From assembly GCA_028023455.1 (NCBI GenBank), contig JAQFVV010013351.1, positions 1-64,000 of the forward strand: DNA of 64,000 bases. Reading direction: 5' to 3'. The stretch comes from Epiperipatus broadwayi (lineage: Eukaryota; Onychophora; Udeonychophora; Euonychophora; Peripatidae). Shown here in pieces: positions 44,153 through 55,684 of this stretch. The notes under the pieces were generated by a model. That model was not told where the DNA came from and ran no database searches. It worked only from the letters and a program-made list of their open reading frames with translations. Numbering within the stretch: position 1 is the first letter of the stretch; each line of letters opens with the position of its first letter. Position numbers and translations under genes: made by a program.

Positions 44153-46345
44153 ATTGACAATGCTCATTGTTTATATCTTACAAGCTTAAAAGAATGGGAT
44201 TATGTCATCTATGACTCTATTTTTTATTTGACTATTTATTGACTCTGCTTTAAGTCTTATGTGATGTTATATTGCTAAGACTACTAATATATGGTTTGGA
44301 TGAAGATATCTCAGCTCCATGTAGCTATTTGAGTTGGATAGCTGAGTTTGAAGACATGTAGGTGGTTGAAAATTTCAGATTTCTCACTTAATACATAACT
44401 TTTAGAAAGATGGGGCTTTGGGTTGTTGTTTTCAGATCTAGTGTCTGAAACTACCTTAGAACCACTCTGAGGAGTGCCAAAGCATGAAACCATTGTTCAG
44501 AGGTTTGGGGTGGGGAGTTCCTGACAAATATATTTTAAATGCCTTCTCTGGCTAAGCATTTATGACAAAGCTTGTTGAGCAATTAGCAATGATCATTGTT
44601 TATATCTTACAAGCTTAAAAAATGAGGTCATATGATCTATGACCCTATTTTTTTATTTGACTATTTATAGTATCTCCTTTAAGTCTTATGGGATGTTATA
44701 TTGCTAAGACTACTAATAAATGGTTTGCCTAAAAATCTCTCAGCCTGATATAGCTATTTGAGTTGGTTAGCTGGGTTTGAAGACATGTAGGTGTCTGAAA
44801 ATTTCAGATTTTCTACTCAATAGATAACTTTTAGATAGATGCTGGCTTTGGGTTCGTATTTTTAGATCTAGTGTCTGAAGCTACCCTCACAACTCTCTGA
44901 GGAGTGCCAAAGCATGAAACCATTTGTCAAAGGTTTAGGGGAGGGGTTCCTGACAGAGATATTTTAAATGCTTTCTCTAGCTAAGCATTTATTACAAAGC
45001 TTGTTGATCAATTGGCAATGCTCATTGTTTATATCTTACAAACTTAGAAGAATGGGGTCATGTGATCTATGTCTCTATTTTTTATTTGACTATTTATAGT
45101 CTCTGTTTTAAATCTTATGCAATATTATATTGCTAAGACTATTAATAGGTGGTTTGGCTGAGGATCTCTCATCCCCATATAGCTATTTGAGTTGGATAGC
45201 TGGATATGAAGACAGGTAGGTATCTGAAAATTTCAGATTTTCCACTCAGTAGATAACCTTTAGATAGATGCTGGCTTTGGGTCAGTACTTTTAGATCTAG
45301 TGTCTGAAGCTACCCTAGTGCCTCTCTGATGTGTGCCAAAGCACAAAACCATTGGTCAGAGGTTTGGGGTGAGGGTTTCCAGACAGAGATATTTTAAATG
45401 CTTTCTCTGGCTAAGCATTTATCACAAAGTTTGTTGAGCAATTGGTAATGCTCATTCATTATATCTTCCTAGCTTAAAAAATGGGGACATATGATCTATG
45501 ACTTTTATTTTTTAATTGACTATTTATATCTCTGTTTTAAGTCATATGTGATGTTATATTGCTAAGACTACTAATATGGTTTGGCTGAAAATCTCTCAGT
45601 CCCATATAGCTATTTGAGTTGGATAGCTGGGTTTGAAGACACATAGGTGTTCTGAAAATTTTACATTTTCCACTCAATATATAACTTTTAATTAGATGCT
45701 GGCGTTGGGTTGTTATTTTCAGATCTAGTGTCTGAAGCTATCCTAGTGCCTCTCTAAGGATTGCCAAAGCATGAAACCATTTGTCAGAGGTTTGGGTGGG
45801 TGGGGGGTTTCTGAAAGATATATTTTAAATGCTTTCTCTGGCTAAGCATTTATCACAAAGCTTGTTGAGCAATTGGCAATGATCTTTGTTTATATCTTAT
45901 AAGCTTAAAAGAATGGATTCATGTGATCCTATGACTCTATTTTTTATTTGACTATTTATAGTCTCTGATTTATGTCTTATGCGATGTTATATTGCCAAGA
46001 CTACTAATATATGGTTTGGCTGGAGATCTCTCGGCCCCATATTGCTATTTGAGTTGGATATCTGGGTTTGAAAACATGTAGGCATATTTAAATTTCAGAT
46101 TTTCCACTCAATAGATAACTTTTAGATAGATGCTGGCTTGGTATTTTTAGATCTAGTGTCTGAAGCTATCCTAGTGCTTCTCTGAGGAGTGCCAAAGTAC
46201 GAAACCATTGGTCACAGGTTTGGGGGGGGGAGTTACAGAGATATTTTTAATGTTTTCTCTGGCTAAGAATTTATCGCAAAGCTTGTTGAGCAATTGACAA
46301 TGCTCATTGTTTATATATTACAAGCTTAAATGAATGTGGTTATAT
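44153..46345 (+). repeat. Tandem repeat, ~428-bp unit, five copies plus a part
   Basis: Unit starts (AATTGGCAATGCTCATTG) are at about 44,153, 44,580, 45,009, 45,437, 45,868 and 46,289. Each unit holds TTGCTAAGACTACTAATA, TAGCTATTTGAGTTGGATAG, GGTTTGAAGACATGTAGG, TTTAGATCTAGTGTCTGAAG, GCCAAAGCATGAAACC and GGCTAAGCATTTATCACAAA. Copies differ by perhaps 10%. No unit carries a conserved open frame. The array ends about 130 bp before the Ig exon at 46,474. Confidence 0.93.
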
Positions 46346-46473
46346 GACATATGACTATTTTTTTATTAAACATTCTTATTACTCCCAAATTACATGTAAT
46401 GTTTATTAATGTTATATAAAAAGATTTTAAGTCAAATACTACTAAAATTATTGTGTTGTTTCTTTTATTTAAG

Positions 46474-46764
46474 AAGTGTTCTCAGTTGAAGAATACAGTA
46501 ACATAATATTGAATTTTAATAGCTTAAAAAGCTGTGACATTGAGTGTTTTTACTCTCAAGATAGTTCAACGAAAGACACTCTTTTTTTGAAAAGGAATAA
46601 TTTCATTATAACTGCTTTTTCTGCTCCATTCAATTTTTCTACAGTTGAGAGTGAAAAAGATTTTAATTTAACTCTATTCGACATTAAAGTTTCTTCTTCT
46701 GGAGATTATAAATGCAAATGTTATGATGGTAGTATTACTGAAAGAAAAACTTTGTTTGTAGAAG
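46474..46764 (+). CDS. Immunoglobulin-domain exon, phase 1-1
   Basis: A 291-bp open segment lies between a good acceptor (TTTCTTTTATTTAAG) and a consensus donor (GAAG|GTAAGA), entering and leaving in phase 1 as typical Ig-domain exons do. It encodes about 97 residues with B-strand CDIECFY (Cys 20 and 24) and the F-strand signature LFDIKVSSSGDYKCKC (Asp, Tyr, Cys 80 and 82). Spacing of 56-58 residues between the Cys pairs fits an Ig fold, and the doubled cysteines could make two disulfides. The usual strand-C tryptophan is not evident. NFS and NLT are potential N-glycosylation sites. It would be an extracellular domain of a secreted or membrane protein. Upstream is satellite and downstream a LINE, so neighbouring exons are distant or lost; none was identified. 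Function and ligand unknown. Confidence 0.75.
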
Positions 46765-47200
46765 GTAAGATGTAATTAAAAACTTAAGAAAATTAATTTT
46801 ATATATTGTTATATTTTTGATTTTATAATAAACTTTTGAAATATTTAATAAATTCATAAATTTGTAATTTTGTTTTAAAACATACAGGATTAAGCATAAA
46901 ACTTTAGATTAAAAGAAATATAAAAGTCGTTGATAGTTTAATAGCTTACTGTCTATCAAAATATAAAACATTATTTCACCTCAATTTATAATTTTATAAA
47001 GATGACACAAACTACATTTCATCATAAAGTTGTGTTTTATTTTCAAGGCAGTGCATAATTTAAATCATTAAATGCTGAATTATCGTTTGGCTGAAATAAC
47101 CATATAAATTTATTACATTTTTGTACACAATGAGAAAGCCAGAAAACCTTATCAAATTTGGTTTGTTATGAAAGTTATTGTAAGCCTGCTGGAACAATTA
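46765..47200. other. Probable intron, AT-rich
   Basis: No further exon was seen between the Ig exon donor and the LINE fragment. Confidence 0.4.
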
Positions 47201-47214
47201 GATATTCACACTTG

Positions 47215-48365
47215 AATATGTGTGTTTGGGAAGTTGAAGAGATTCCAGATTAAATTTTGAGCAAGGACTTTATCCCTATTTGGGATTTTCTTCATAGTCT
47301 CTATGAAAATGTCTTCTGTTTTGGGAGAGTGGCGGGTGAACTTTTATTTGTATCTTGCAATCCACATGGAATAAGTGAGAAAAACGGATAGTCTTATAAT
47401 TGGGAAGTCCCTTGACGTTATACAATCTCTGATATTGAGAATTCTATATAGATCAATCAGGCAGTTGTCCGCAATTTGTTTTTTATATTTTGGAAAGCAG
47501 TACAAGTTAGTATAAGGTGGTTGAATGTCTCACCACTTCTACTGCAGTTGTGACATAGATGATTTATTTTCCTGAAATATTTCTTGTGATGTAAAAACCA
47601 GTTAGTCGGCATTGTGTTTAGATTTATTTTAATGAGGAACTTAGGATCCATCATTAAAAATTTAAATATAGTTGTTATTTTATAATTGCTACATCCTAAA
47701 CTAGGGCAAGCAGTGTGGGATTCCAGATTAAGGATATTATGTGCTTCCCATATGGTTAGCATTTTGGTGAAAGCCTCTACACGGATCCATTGATCTGCAT
47801 CAAATAAGATATGTGTTTGTCAACCCATGTAATTTTAGATGGGGTGGGTATCCTTGAGATCCATTTGTAATACAGATGTTTTTTGAGTAAATTATTTGTT
47901 GAGGTTGAACACTAATGAGTGTGCCTTTTGGTAATATAGAGCTTCAGTAGAATGGAGCGACATCCATTGCATTTTTGATGGAATTGTATCTTTCTAAGAC
48001 TTATTGGAGCAGATCTGCCTTTCCACAACAGTTGCACACATAGCTTGTTGATTTTTGTATTGAAGATCTTAGTGACTGTCATTATTGGGAGGTAGTAGCT
48101 TATCTTCATTATGATTTTCATGTTAATCCATGCTATCTTCCCCTGAAATGACAGATAAACCTCAGATAGGGCTTGCACTATCTTGTATGATGATTCAATG
48201 ATTAAGTTCTGCAAATGGTGCATCATAGCTATTTGGGATTTAAATATTTGGAAACCCCGAGAAAATCCTGCGGCTCAGTGAAATAATCAGATTGATTTTT
48301 TTTCCGGTGCTTATACTCCACGTTGTGATTTATCAGGATTAAAGGTGAGTTTGGAAGATTCTGAA
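47215..48365 (-). mobile_element. LINE ORF2 3' part, decayed (sister of the 20.7-22.4 kb copy)
   Basis: Across frames the minus strand gives SSKLTFNPDKS-like (about 48,340), SRGFQIFKSQ, VYLSFQGKIAW, SYYLPIMTVTK, LLWKGRSAPISLRK, NWFLHHKKYF and CHNCSRSGETFNHLILTC (zinc motif about 47,540), then RILNIRDCITSRDFP and YSMWIARYK. Each aligns in order with the LINE at 20,728-22,445. Stops and frame changes are frequent. Homology on this strand begins abruptly near 48,365 at a point just after the YMDD motif. The 5' neighbour in the protein is found inverted directly to the right. Confidence 0.8.
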
Positions 48366-48399
48366 AACTTGGTAATTATTAGGAATATGGGGCTTTAGA

Positions 48400-48695
48400 T
48401 ATTTCTTGGATGGCAGAACCACTTTTGACTAAGTTAACATTGAGATTCTACTTGACAGTCTCAGAGAATTGGACATTCCTAGTAAATTAATACGTATTCT
48501 TAAAAACTTCCTTTGCAACCGGCTAATTCATATTTCCTTAAATGGTCAGTTCACAAATGGGTTTTGCCCCAAACAGCTCCATCCCGCAGTACTCACCCCT
48601 CAGCACATTGCTTTTTAATCTCTACATTAACCCTCTACTTTTACAGATTGAAAATGAACTTCCAGGCATTTTCATTCCCCGTCTTCATATTAAAT
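48400..48695 (+). mobile_element. Inverted RT segment of the same LINE insertion
   Basis: The plus strand reads SLRELDIPSKLIRILKNF, LIHISLNGQFTNGF, and after a frame change LLFNLYINPLLLQIENELPG and IFIPRLHIK. These match LEGLGVPSQIIQILDNL through PGVYIPRLKR of the copy at 20.7-22.4 kb. The segment ends where the minus-strand part would continue, about 40 codons short. Orientation and order fit a 5' inversion made during insertion. Confidence 0.8.
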
Positions 48696-48759
48696 AGTTT
48701 TAATGATTAAAAAGAAAAACTTTATTATTAAGTTATTCTTAGTGATATTTTAAAATAAA

Positions 48760-49855
48760 ATTGTGTTTTAACTGAGCAAAATTCGTGCACTACCTTATAC
48801 AATAATGAATATAAATAATATTTTAATTTGCAAAGTGCAGATAGTTGAAAATTGAAATAAATTGAGATACTGCTGAACCTCACTGCACTCGTTAAAATAC
48901 GTATACAACAGCCAATCAGAATGTCATAATAGCCATCTAAATGACAATCAAATCTAAACACATAACAAAAATTTTATGAAAAAAAGGCAGCCACCCTCAT
49001 CTCACCTTTTTTTTCTATATATCTAAAGCCAGTCATAAGTATTTAGATTTGAAAGTTTGAACTTTAAATATCTTCACAAATAACTCACTGAATCTAAATC
49101 ATAAACATACAACGTGAAATCCTATGATTTACTATGGAGCAGTTTTTAGAATACATAACAAGCAGTAAAGTATGTAAATAATATTTTAATTTGTGAAGCG
49201 CAGATAATTGAAAATTGAAATAAATTGAGATACTGCTGAACCTCACTGCACTTGTTAAAATACATATACGACAGCCAATCAGAATAAACTTTCAAATCTA
49301 AATACTTATGAATGGCTTAGATATATAGAAAGAAAAGTTGACATAAGGGTGGCTGCCCTTTTCTTGTAAAATCTTTGTTGTGTGTTTAGATTTGATTCTC
49401 GTTTAGATGGCTATTATGACATTTTGATTGGCTGTAGTATACGTATTTTAACGAGTGCAGTGAGGTTCAGCAGTATCTCAATTTATTTCAATTTTCAACT
49501 ATCTGTGCTTCGCAAATTAAAATATTATTTCAATACTTTACTGCTTGTTATGTATTCTAAAAACTGCTACGTAGAAATTCATAGGATTTCGCGTTGTATG
49601 TTTATGATTTAGATTCAGTGAGTTATTTGTGAAGATATTTAAAGCTTCAAACTTTCAAATCTAAATACTTACGACTGTCTTAGATATATAGAAAGAAAAG
49701 TTGAGATAAAGGTGGCTGCCCTTTTCTCGTAAAATCTTTGTTGTGTGTTTAGATTTGATTGTCGTTTAGATAACTATTATGACATTCTGATTAGCTGTCG
49801 TATATGTATTTTAATCAGTGCAGTGAGGTTCAGCAGTATCTCAGTAATGAATATA
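48760..49855. repeat. Inverted and tandem repeat cluster
   Basis: Units containing GTGTTTAGATTTGAT…GATGGCTATTATGACATT…GTGCAGTGAGGTTCAGCAGT occur in reverse orientation at about 48,860-48,960 and (partly) 49,220-49,280, and forward at about 49,380-49,490 and 49,743-49,848. The forward period is about 362 bp. The frames MFRFD-HLDGYYDILIGC on both strands come from the inverted copies; a fourth copy is disrupted, so coding is unlikely. Confidence 0.8.
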
Positions 49856-49941
49856 ATACATTATTTTTTGTTAAAAGATCAGTATTCAGGGACATGCATC
49901 AATAATGTCTAGGTTCTGTGTCCAAAATGTTAGTTAATGCC

Positions 49942-49965
49942 TATATATATATATATATATATATA
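49942..49965. repeat. (TA)n microsatellite
   Basis: About 12 TA units. Confidence 0.9.
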
Positions 49966-49969
49966 CACC

Positions 49970-50900
49970 TTCTCTCAATAAAAAAAAAAAACTTTATAAA
50001 AATATATCAGTTAGTAAAAATGAAATACAAAATATATTAATTATAAATTTATTGAACAAAAAGCAGAAATTACAAAAAAAAAAAACAGTATATCTAACAA
50101 CAAACATATACAAAAATAAAAATAATTTGAAAAAAATATAAAGTAATTTTTATTATTTGGCAAGAAAATTTTCTGAGAATCATTTTATATATATATTTAA
50201 GTAAATTAACAGATAAACTTACAGTTTCATAAAAGTAAAAATATTAAATATTTTATGTTACAAAACTAAATTAAAGTATATTTTATTTGGCAAAAAATTC
50301 ACTTTGTCATTTGTAAAAAACATCTTGGTTAAAAAATAGATAAAAAAAAATCTAAACAGAAATAAAAATCATTCAGTGAATTGAACTTTTTCTAATTTTC
50401 AATCGGCTAACATAAAAATAATAGAATTGTGGGAAATTTGAATGAATTGAATGATGGGTAATATAAGAATTTTTATTTTGTGTAAATTTGTACTAATTGA
50501 TGGTTGATAAAAATTGTCGATAAAAATTGTCAGTGTTACAATCGAAAGTACTTCCAGTAAAAAATATATTTATTAAAATTTGGATACTGTGTTAAATAGA
50601 TTTATTTGAATTATTATATATATTCTAATGGTCAGATGTGTATAGCCAACCAAAATTAATCTAAAAAACTAAACAATGATGGCTAACTCACATGTATGTG
50701 TGTAACATCTATATAAACATTATCACAGTCAATACAAAGCCCAACTTCATTACCTATGCCACCAGGACAATTTTTATATGAGTACTACTTCTGATGTTAT
50801 CATATATGCTTTTATTCTTGTATTCTGCTAAGGTCAGGATGATACAAAAAACTCTTAAGAAGCGAAAGGCTAACTGTGGTAAACAACACACAAATGTGAG
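49970..50900. other. AT-rich, no gene recognised
   Basis: No coding motif or repeat partner was recognised. A short TA run lies at 50,912-50,933. Confidence 0.35.
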
Positions 50901-50933
50901 AGGTAATATACATATATATATATATATATATAT

Positions 50934-51745
50934 GATAAACAAAACAAGTTATAAATTTCGTAACTTGCTATAGCTTGCATCTCATGATCACTAGATGGAG
51001 CTTTACCAATAGCCCACTTTCAAGCTTTGTTTACATAAACACTGAGAGAGATAGACTTCAATATCTCTTTTAAATTGTCTCCAACCTTTAAACCATGGTT
51101 TTGAGCTAGTTGTCTCATGTCAGTAAAGGGTAGGAAGACCAGAAACTAGATCTAAACTCCAAGTCTACTAAACAGCATTTATGAAACACATTTCTATCAG
51201 TTTGAAAGCACGAATTTTTCAGATAGGTAATTATCTTCAAATTCAGTCAAACAAACTAGGTAGCTATATGGGTCTGAATTCAGTTCAGTTTCACCATATA
51301 GTAAAAGCCTCTGCAATCTATATTATTGCAAAACCCTTCAAGGGTGCATTTATAATAAACAAAACAAGTTATAAATTTTGTAAATTGCTATAGCTTGCAT
51401 TTCATGATCACTAGATGGAGCTTTACCAATAGCCCACTTTCAAGCTTTGTTTACATAAACATATAGCTATTTAGTTTGTTTGACTGGATTTGAAGATATT
51501 TATGTATCTGAAAAATTTGTGCTTTCAAACTGATAGAAATGTGTTTCATAAATGATGTTTAGTAGAGTTGGAGTTTAGATCTAGTTTCTGGTCTTCCTAC
51601 CCTTTACTGATGTGAGCAAACTAGCTCGAAACCATGGTTTAAAGGTTGGAGACAATTTGAAAGAGATATTGAATTCTATCTCTCTCGGTGTTTATGTAAA
51701 AAAAGCTTGAAAGTTGGCTATTGGTAAAGCTCCATCTAGTGATCA
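50934..51745. repeat. Inverted/tandem repeat, about 419-bp period
   Basis: AAACAAAACAAGTTATAAAT with the following GATCACTAGATGGAGC occurs at about 50,938 and 51,357 (period 419). The segment 51,460-51,745 is the reverse complement of about 50,985-51,290. Blocks ATTTGAAGATATTTATG, TTTAGATCTAGTTTCTGG and GTTTATGTAAAAAAAGCTTG match the repeats at 1-1,457 and 44-46 kb. Confidence 0.88.
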
Positions 51746-51762
51746 TATATATATATATATAT
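51744..51762. repeat. (TA)n at the 3' end of P3
   Basis: About nine TA units lie between the 419-bp repeat and the outer 3' end of P3. Confidence 0.9.
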
Positions 51763-53749
51763 AAAATACATATTTTGCGGGTTCATCCGTGTTAAAAACT
51801 TTTAATATCAATATACTGACGTTTCGACTTGGTCACACAAGCCATCCACAGAGTTATAAAAAGGTAGAAAGACGGTTGTAGAGGCGCTACAATCACTGGT
51901 TTGAATAAAACATTAAAAATCCCACCAATAGCAAAAATGTTAAATTTAAGAATGTTTTTTAAAGAAATCTTTCCAAATAGGAGGAAGTTTGCACGTATCA
52001 TCTCGCTTATTGATACAATCTGGCCTTTTAAGTATCTCAATGGCTTCTCTGATTTTGCATTGGTAGAGATTATCACATCTGGATATGATCCTGGTACTAG
52101 AAAAATCTATTTTATGACCTGAATCTATAGTATGGAGTGAGAGTGCTGATGATGATGAGTGTTGTTTAACTGCATTAGCATGCTCATCTCTCCTAACACT
52201 GATGCGACGATTACTCATACCTATGTAAGAAGCTTTACAATTTTTACATGAGATTTGATAGACACCATGAGATTCAAGAGGGATTGAATCCTTAGGCTTG
52301 GTTATTATATTGCTGATCTTTTGATGAGCAGAAAATGCTGTATCTATATTATAGCGTTTTAATATACGTCCGATACTGTCTGTAGTTCCTTTTACATATG
52401 GAACACAAATCCTAATAGCTGACTTATCATCTTTTTGTTTCCTATTTTGTCTATTTTGGGCTTGAAATAAGGCTTTTTTTATAAATTTGTAATTATAACT
52501 ATTTGCTAATAAAACACTATTAATATGATTTATTTCTTCTTTCAGATGTGTGTCATCTGAAAGGTTAATTGCTCTATTTAAAAGAGTTTTGGCTACAGAA
52601 ACTATCTGAGTTGGGTGATGATGAGAATGGAAATGTAAATATCTGTCTGTGTGTGTATCCTTTCTGTAAATAGAAAAAGATAAACTATTTGGTGTTCTAG
52701 TCACTAGAACACCAAATAGTTTATCTTGTATCGGAAGACTCTGTCTCCATTGTAAATTTAATATGAGGATGCATATTATTTAAATGTAAGAAAAAATCAT
52801 CTAATGTATTTTTCCATGTTGCCATATGACAAAAGTGTCATCTATGTATCTGAGCCAAATGAGAGGTTTTAAAGATGATGATTCTAAAGCACGAGTTTCT
52901 ATATATTCCATGAATAAATCAGCTATTACTCCTGAGATAGGTGAGCCCATAGGAGTACCAAAAACTTGTCTGTAATGCTGTCCATTGTATACAAAATATG
53001 TATTTAAGAGACAATGTTTAATCAAAGCAATAATATGGTCTGGTAAATTGCAACGTTGTGAGATTATATTTAAAGCTTCATCAATTGGAATGTTTGTAAA
53101 CAAAGACACGACATCAAAACTGACCAGAATGTCACTAGCATTAATTTTTAAACTTTTTAAAACAGAAATAAAATGAAGAGAGTTTTTAATATATGATTTA
53201 ATAGATGGAATTGTAGGTTTCATGAAATCCGATAAGTATCTAGCTAAAATATGAGTTGGAGAACCTATTGCACTTACTATTGGACGAAGAGGGTATCTGG
53301 TTTGTGAATTTTTGGAAGTCCATAAAATTTTGGACAGACACAAGATTTTTCACGAGGGATTATTTTATTTTTTATCTCTGTTTCAATAGGTGATTTATTA
53401 ATAATAGCTTTTGTTGTTTTTTCCAAATATGTAGTATGATCTCTTTTTGATAGTTTATAAGTTTTATCACTAAGCAGATCTAAAATTTTATTATGGTAAA
53501 TGTCACGATCCATTACAACTGTGGCATTACCTTTATCAGCTGGAAGTACAACAATTGATTTGTCCGATTTTATATTATTTAATGCTTGTCTTTCTTTCTT
53601 TGAAAAATTATTTTTAGGAAGCTTAGCTTTTTTTAAAATATTACAAATCTCAGCTCTAGCTAAATCAGCCGATGTAGAATCAATTTTATCAAGAGCTGAT
53701 TCAACATTACAGACAATTTTCTCAAAAGGTATCCGGGAAGGTGTTAAAG
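51763..53749 (-). mobile_element. Penelope-like element P3 (left arm of pair 4)
   Basis: About 1,987 bp on the minus strand, with complete 3' end and the same 5' truncation point as P4. The coding sequence is broken by single-base losses in homopolymers near 52,810 (T run) and 53,291 (G run). A further break is a rearrangement at 52,677-52,738, where about 30 bp of normal sequence is replaced by a 25-bp inverted copy of the adjacent bases plus GTATCGGAAGACT. P3 and P4 share diagnostic bases not found in P1/P2 (for example Ser codon at 53,131-53,139). Confidence 0.95.
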
Positions 53750-53768
53750 CTTTAACACCTTCCCGGAT
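53731..53768. repeat. Perfect palindromic centre of pair 4
   Basis: Sequence around GTGTTAAAG|CTTTAACAC is exactly symmetric, with no spacer. Each arm, read in the sense direction, starts GCTTTAACACC; the two arms overlap by the self-complementary dinucleotide GC at 53,749-53,750. Confidence 0.95.
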
Positions 53769-55554
53769 ACCTTTTGAGAAAATTGTCTGTAATGTTGAAT
53801 CAGCTCTTGATAAAATTGATTCTACATCGGCTGATTTAGCTAGAGCTGAGATTTGTAATATTTTAAAAAAAGCTAAGCTTCCTAAAAATAATTTTTCAAA
53901 GAAAGAAAGACAAGCATTAAATAATATAAAATCGGACAAATCAATTGTTGTACTTCCAGCTGATAAAGGTAATGCCACAGTTGTAATGGATCGTGACATT
54001 TACCATAATAAAATTTTAGATCTGCTTAGTGATAAAACTTATAAACTATCAAAAAGAGATCATACTACATATTTGGAAAAAACAACAAAAGCTATTATTA
54101 ATAAATCACCTATTGAAACAGAGATAAAAAATAAAATAATCCCTCGTGAAAAATCTTGTGTCTGTCCAAAATTTTATGGACTTCCAAAAATTCACAAACC
54201 AGATACCCCTCTTCGTCCAATAGTAAGTGCAATAGGTTCTCCAACTCATATTTTAGCTAGATACTTATCGGATTTCATGAAACCTACAATTCCATCTATT
54301 AAATCATATATTAAAAACTCTCTTCATTTTATTTCTGTTTTAAAAAGTTTAAAAATTAATGCTAGTGACATTCTGGTCAGTTTTGATGTCGTGTCTTTGT
54401 TTACAAACATTCCAATTGATGAAGCTTTAAATATAATCTCACAACGTTGCAATTTACCAGACCATATTATTGCTTTGATTAAACATTGTCTCTTAAATAC
54501 ATATTTTGTATACAATGGACAGCATTACAGACAAGTTTTTGGTACTCCTATGGGCTCGCCTATCTCAGGAGTAATAGCTGATTTATTCATGGAATATATA
54601 GAAACTCGTGCTTTAGAATCATCATCTTTAAAACCTCTCATTTGGCTCAGATACATAGATGACACTTTTGTCATATGGCAACATGGAAAAAATACATTAG
54701 ATGATTTTTTCTTACATTTAAATAATATGCATCCTCATATTAAATTTACAATGGAGACAGAGTCTGATGGAAAACTCCCTTTTCTTGATGTTCTAGTCAC
54801 CAGAACACCAAATAGTTTATCTTTTTCTATTTACAGAAAGGATACACACACAGACAGATATTTACATTTCCATTCTCATCATCACCCAACTCAGATAGTT
54901 TCTGTAGCCAAAACTCTTTTAAATAGAGCAATTAACCTTTCAGATGACACACATCTGAAAGAAGAAATAAATCATATTAATAGTGTTTTATTAGCAAATA
55001 GTTATAATTACAAATTTATAAAAAAAGCCTTATTTCAAGCCCAAAATAGACAAAATAGGAAACAAAAAGATGATAAGTCAGCTATTAGGATTTGTGTTCC
55101 ATATGTAAAAGGAACTACAGACAGTATCGGACGTATATTAAAACGCTATAATATAGATACAGCATTTTCTGCTCATCAAAAGATCAGCAATGTAATAACC
55201 AAGCCTAAGGATTCAATCCCTCTTGAATCTCATGGTGTCTATCAAATCTCATGTAAAAATTGTAAAGCTTCTTACATAGGTATGAGTAATCGTCGCATCA
55301 GTGTTAGGAGAGATGAGCATGCTAATGCAGTTAAACAACACTCATCATCATCAGCACTCTCACTCCATACTATAGATTCAGGTCATAAAATAGATTTTTC
55401 TAGTACCAGGATCATATCCAGATGTGATAATCTCTACCAATGCAAAATCAGAGAAGCCATTGAGATACTTAAAAGGCCAGATTGTATCAATAAGCGAGAT
55501 GATACGTGCAAACTTCCTCCTATTTGGAAAGATTTCTTTAAAAAACATTCTTAA
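53750..55554 (+). CDS. Penelope RT / GIY-YIG endonuclease, 5'-truncated, intact frame
   Basis: About 600 residues from ALTPSRIPFEK to the stop at 55,552-55,554. RT: LPADKGNATVVMDR, PKFYGLPKIHKP, RPIVSAIGSPTH, FDVVSLFTNIP, GTPMGSPISGV (54,541 on), RYIDDTFV (54,649-54,672, Asp pair present), LPFLDVLVTR. GIY-YIG: GVY at 55,234-55,242, YIG at 55,273-55,281, RRISVRRDEH after it, and a C-terminal IREAIEILKRPDCI helix. All catalytic signatures I can check are present. Roughly 45 further N-terminal residues are known from P1, and full-length relatives are longer still, so the protein lacks its N terminus. An open frame starting at 53,500 only exists because it reads antisense through P3; the first 84 codons of it are not element protein. 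Confidence 0.92.
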
Positions 55555-55648
55555 ATTTAACATTTTTGCTATTGGTGGGATTTTTAATGTTTTATTCAAA
55601 CCAGTGATTGTAGCGCCTCTACAACCGTCTTTCTACCTTTTTATAACT

Positions 55649-55684
55649 CTGTGGATGGCTTGTGTGACCAAGTCGAAACGTCAG
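55649..55684 (+). ncRNA. Hammerhead-like hairpin in the Penelope 3' end
   Basis: CTGTGGA, then T, then a 6-bp stem GGCTTG/CAAGTC with loop TGTGAC, then GAAAC and GTC. The order matches a hammerhead core (CUGANGA, stem II, GAAAC, GUC). It has U for the conserved A, one extra base before stem II, and no loop on stem III, so self-cleavage is not predicted with confidence. The same segment is at 36,641-36,676 (P2) and inverted in P3 near 51,819-51,854. Penelope-like elements are known to carry hammerhead motifs. Confidence 0.35.

Noticed and set aside
53500-53751. Extra 84 N-terminal residues on the P4 protein, and the matching extension of P3
   Set aside because: They read antisense through the partner arm; the sense proteins start their homology at ALTPSR.
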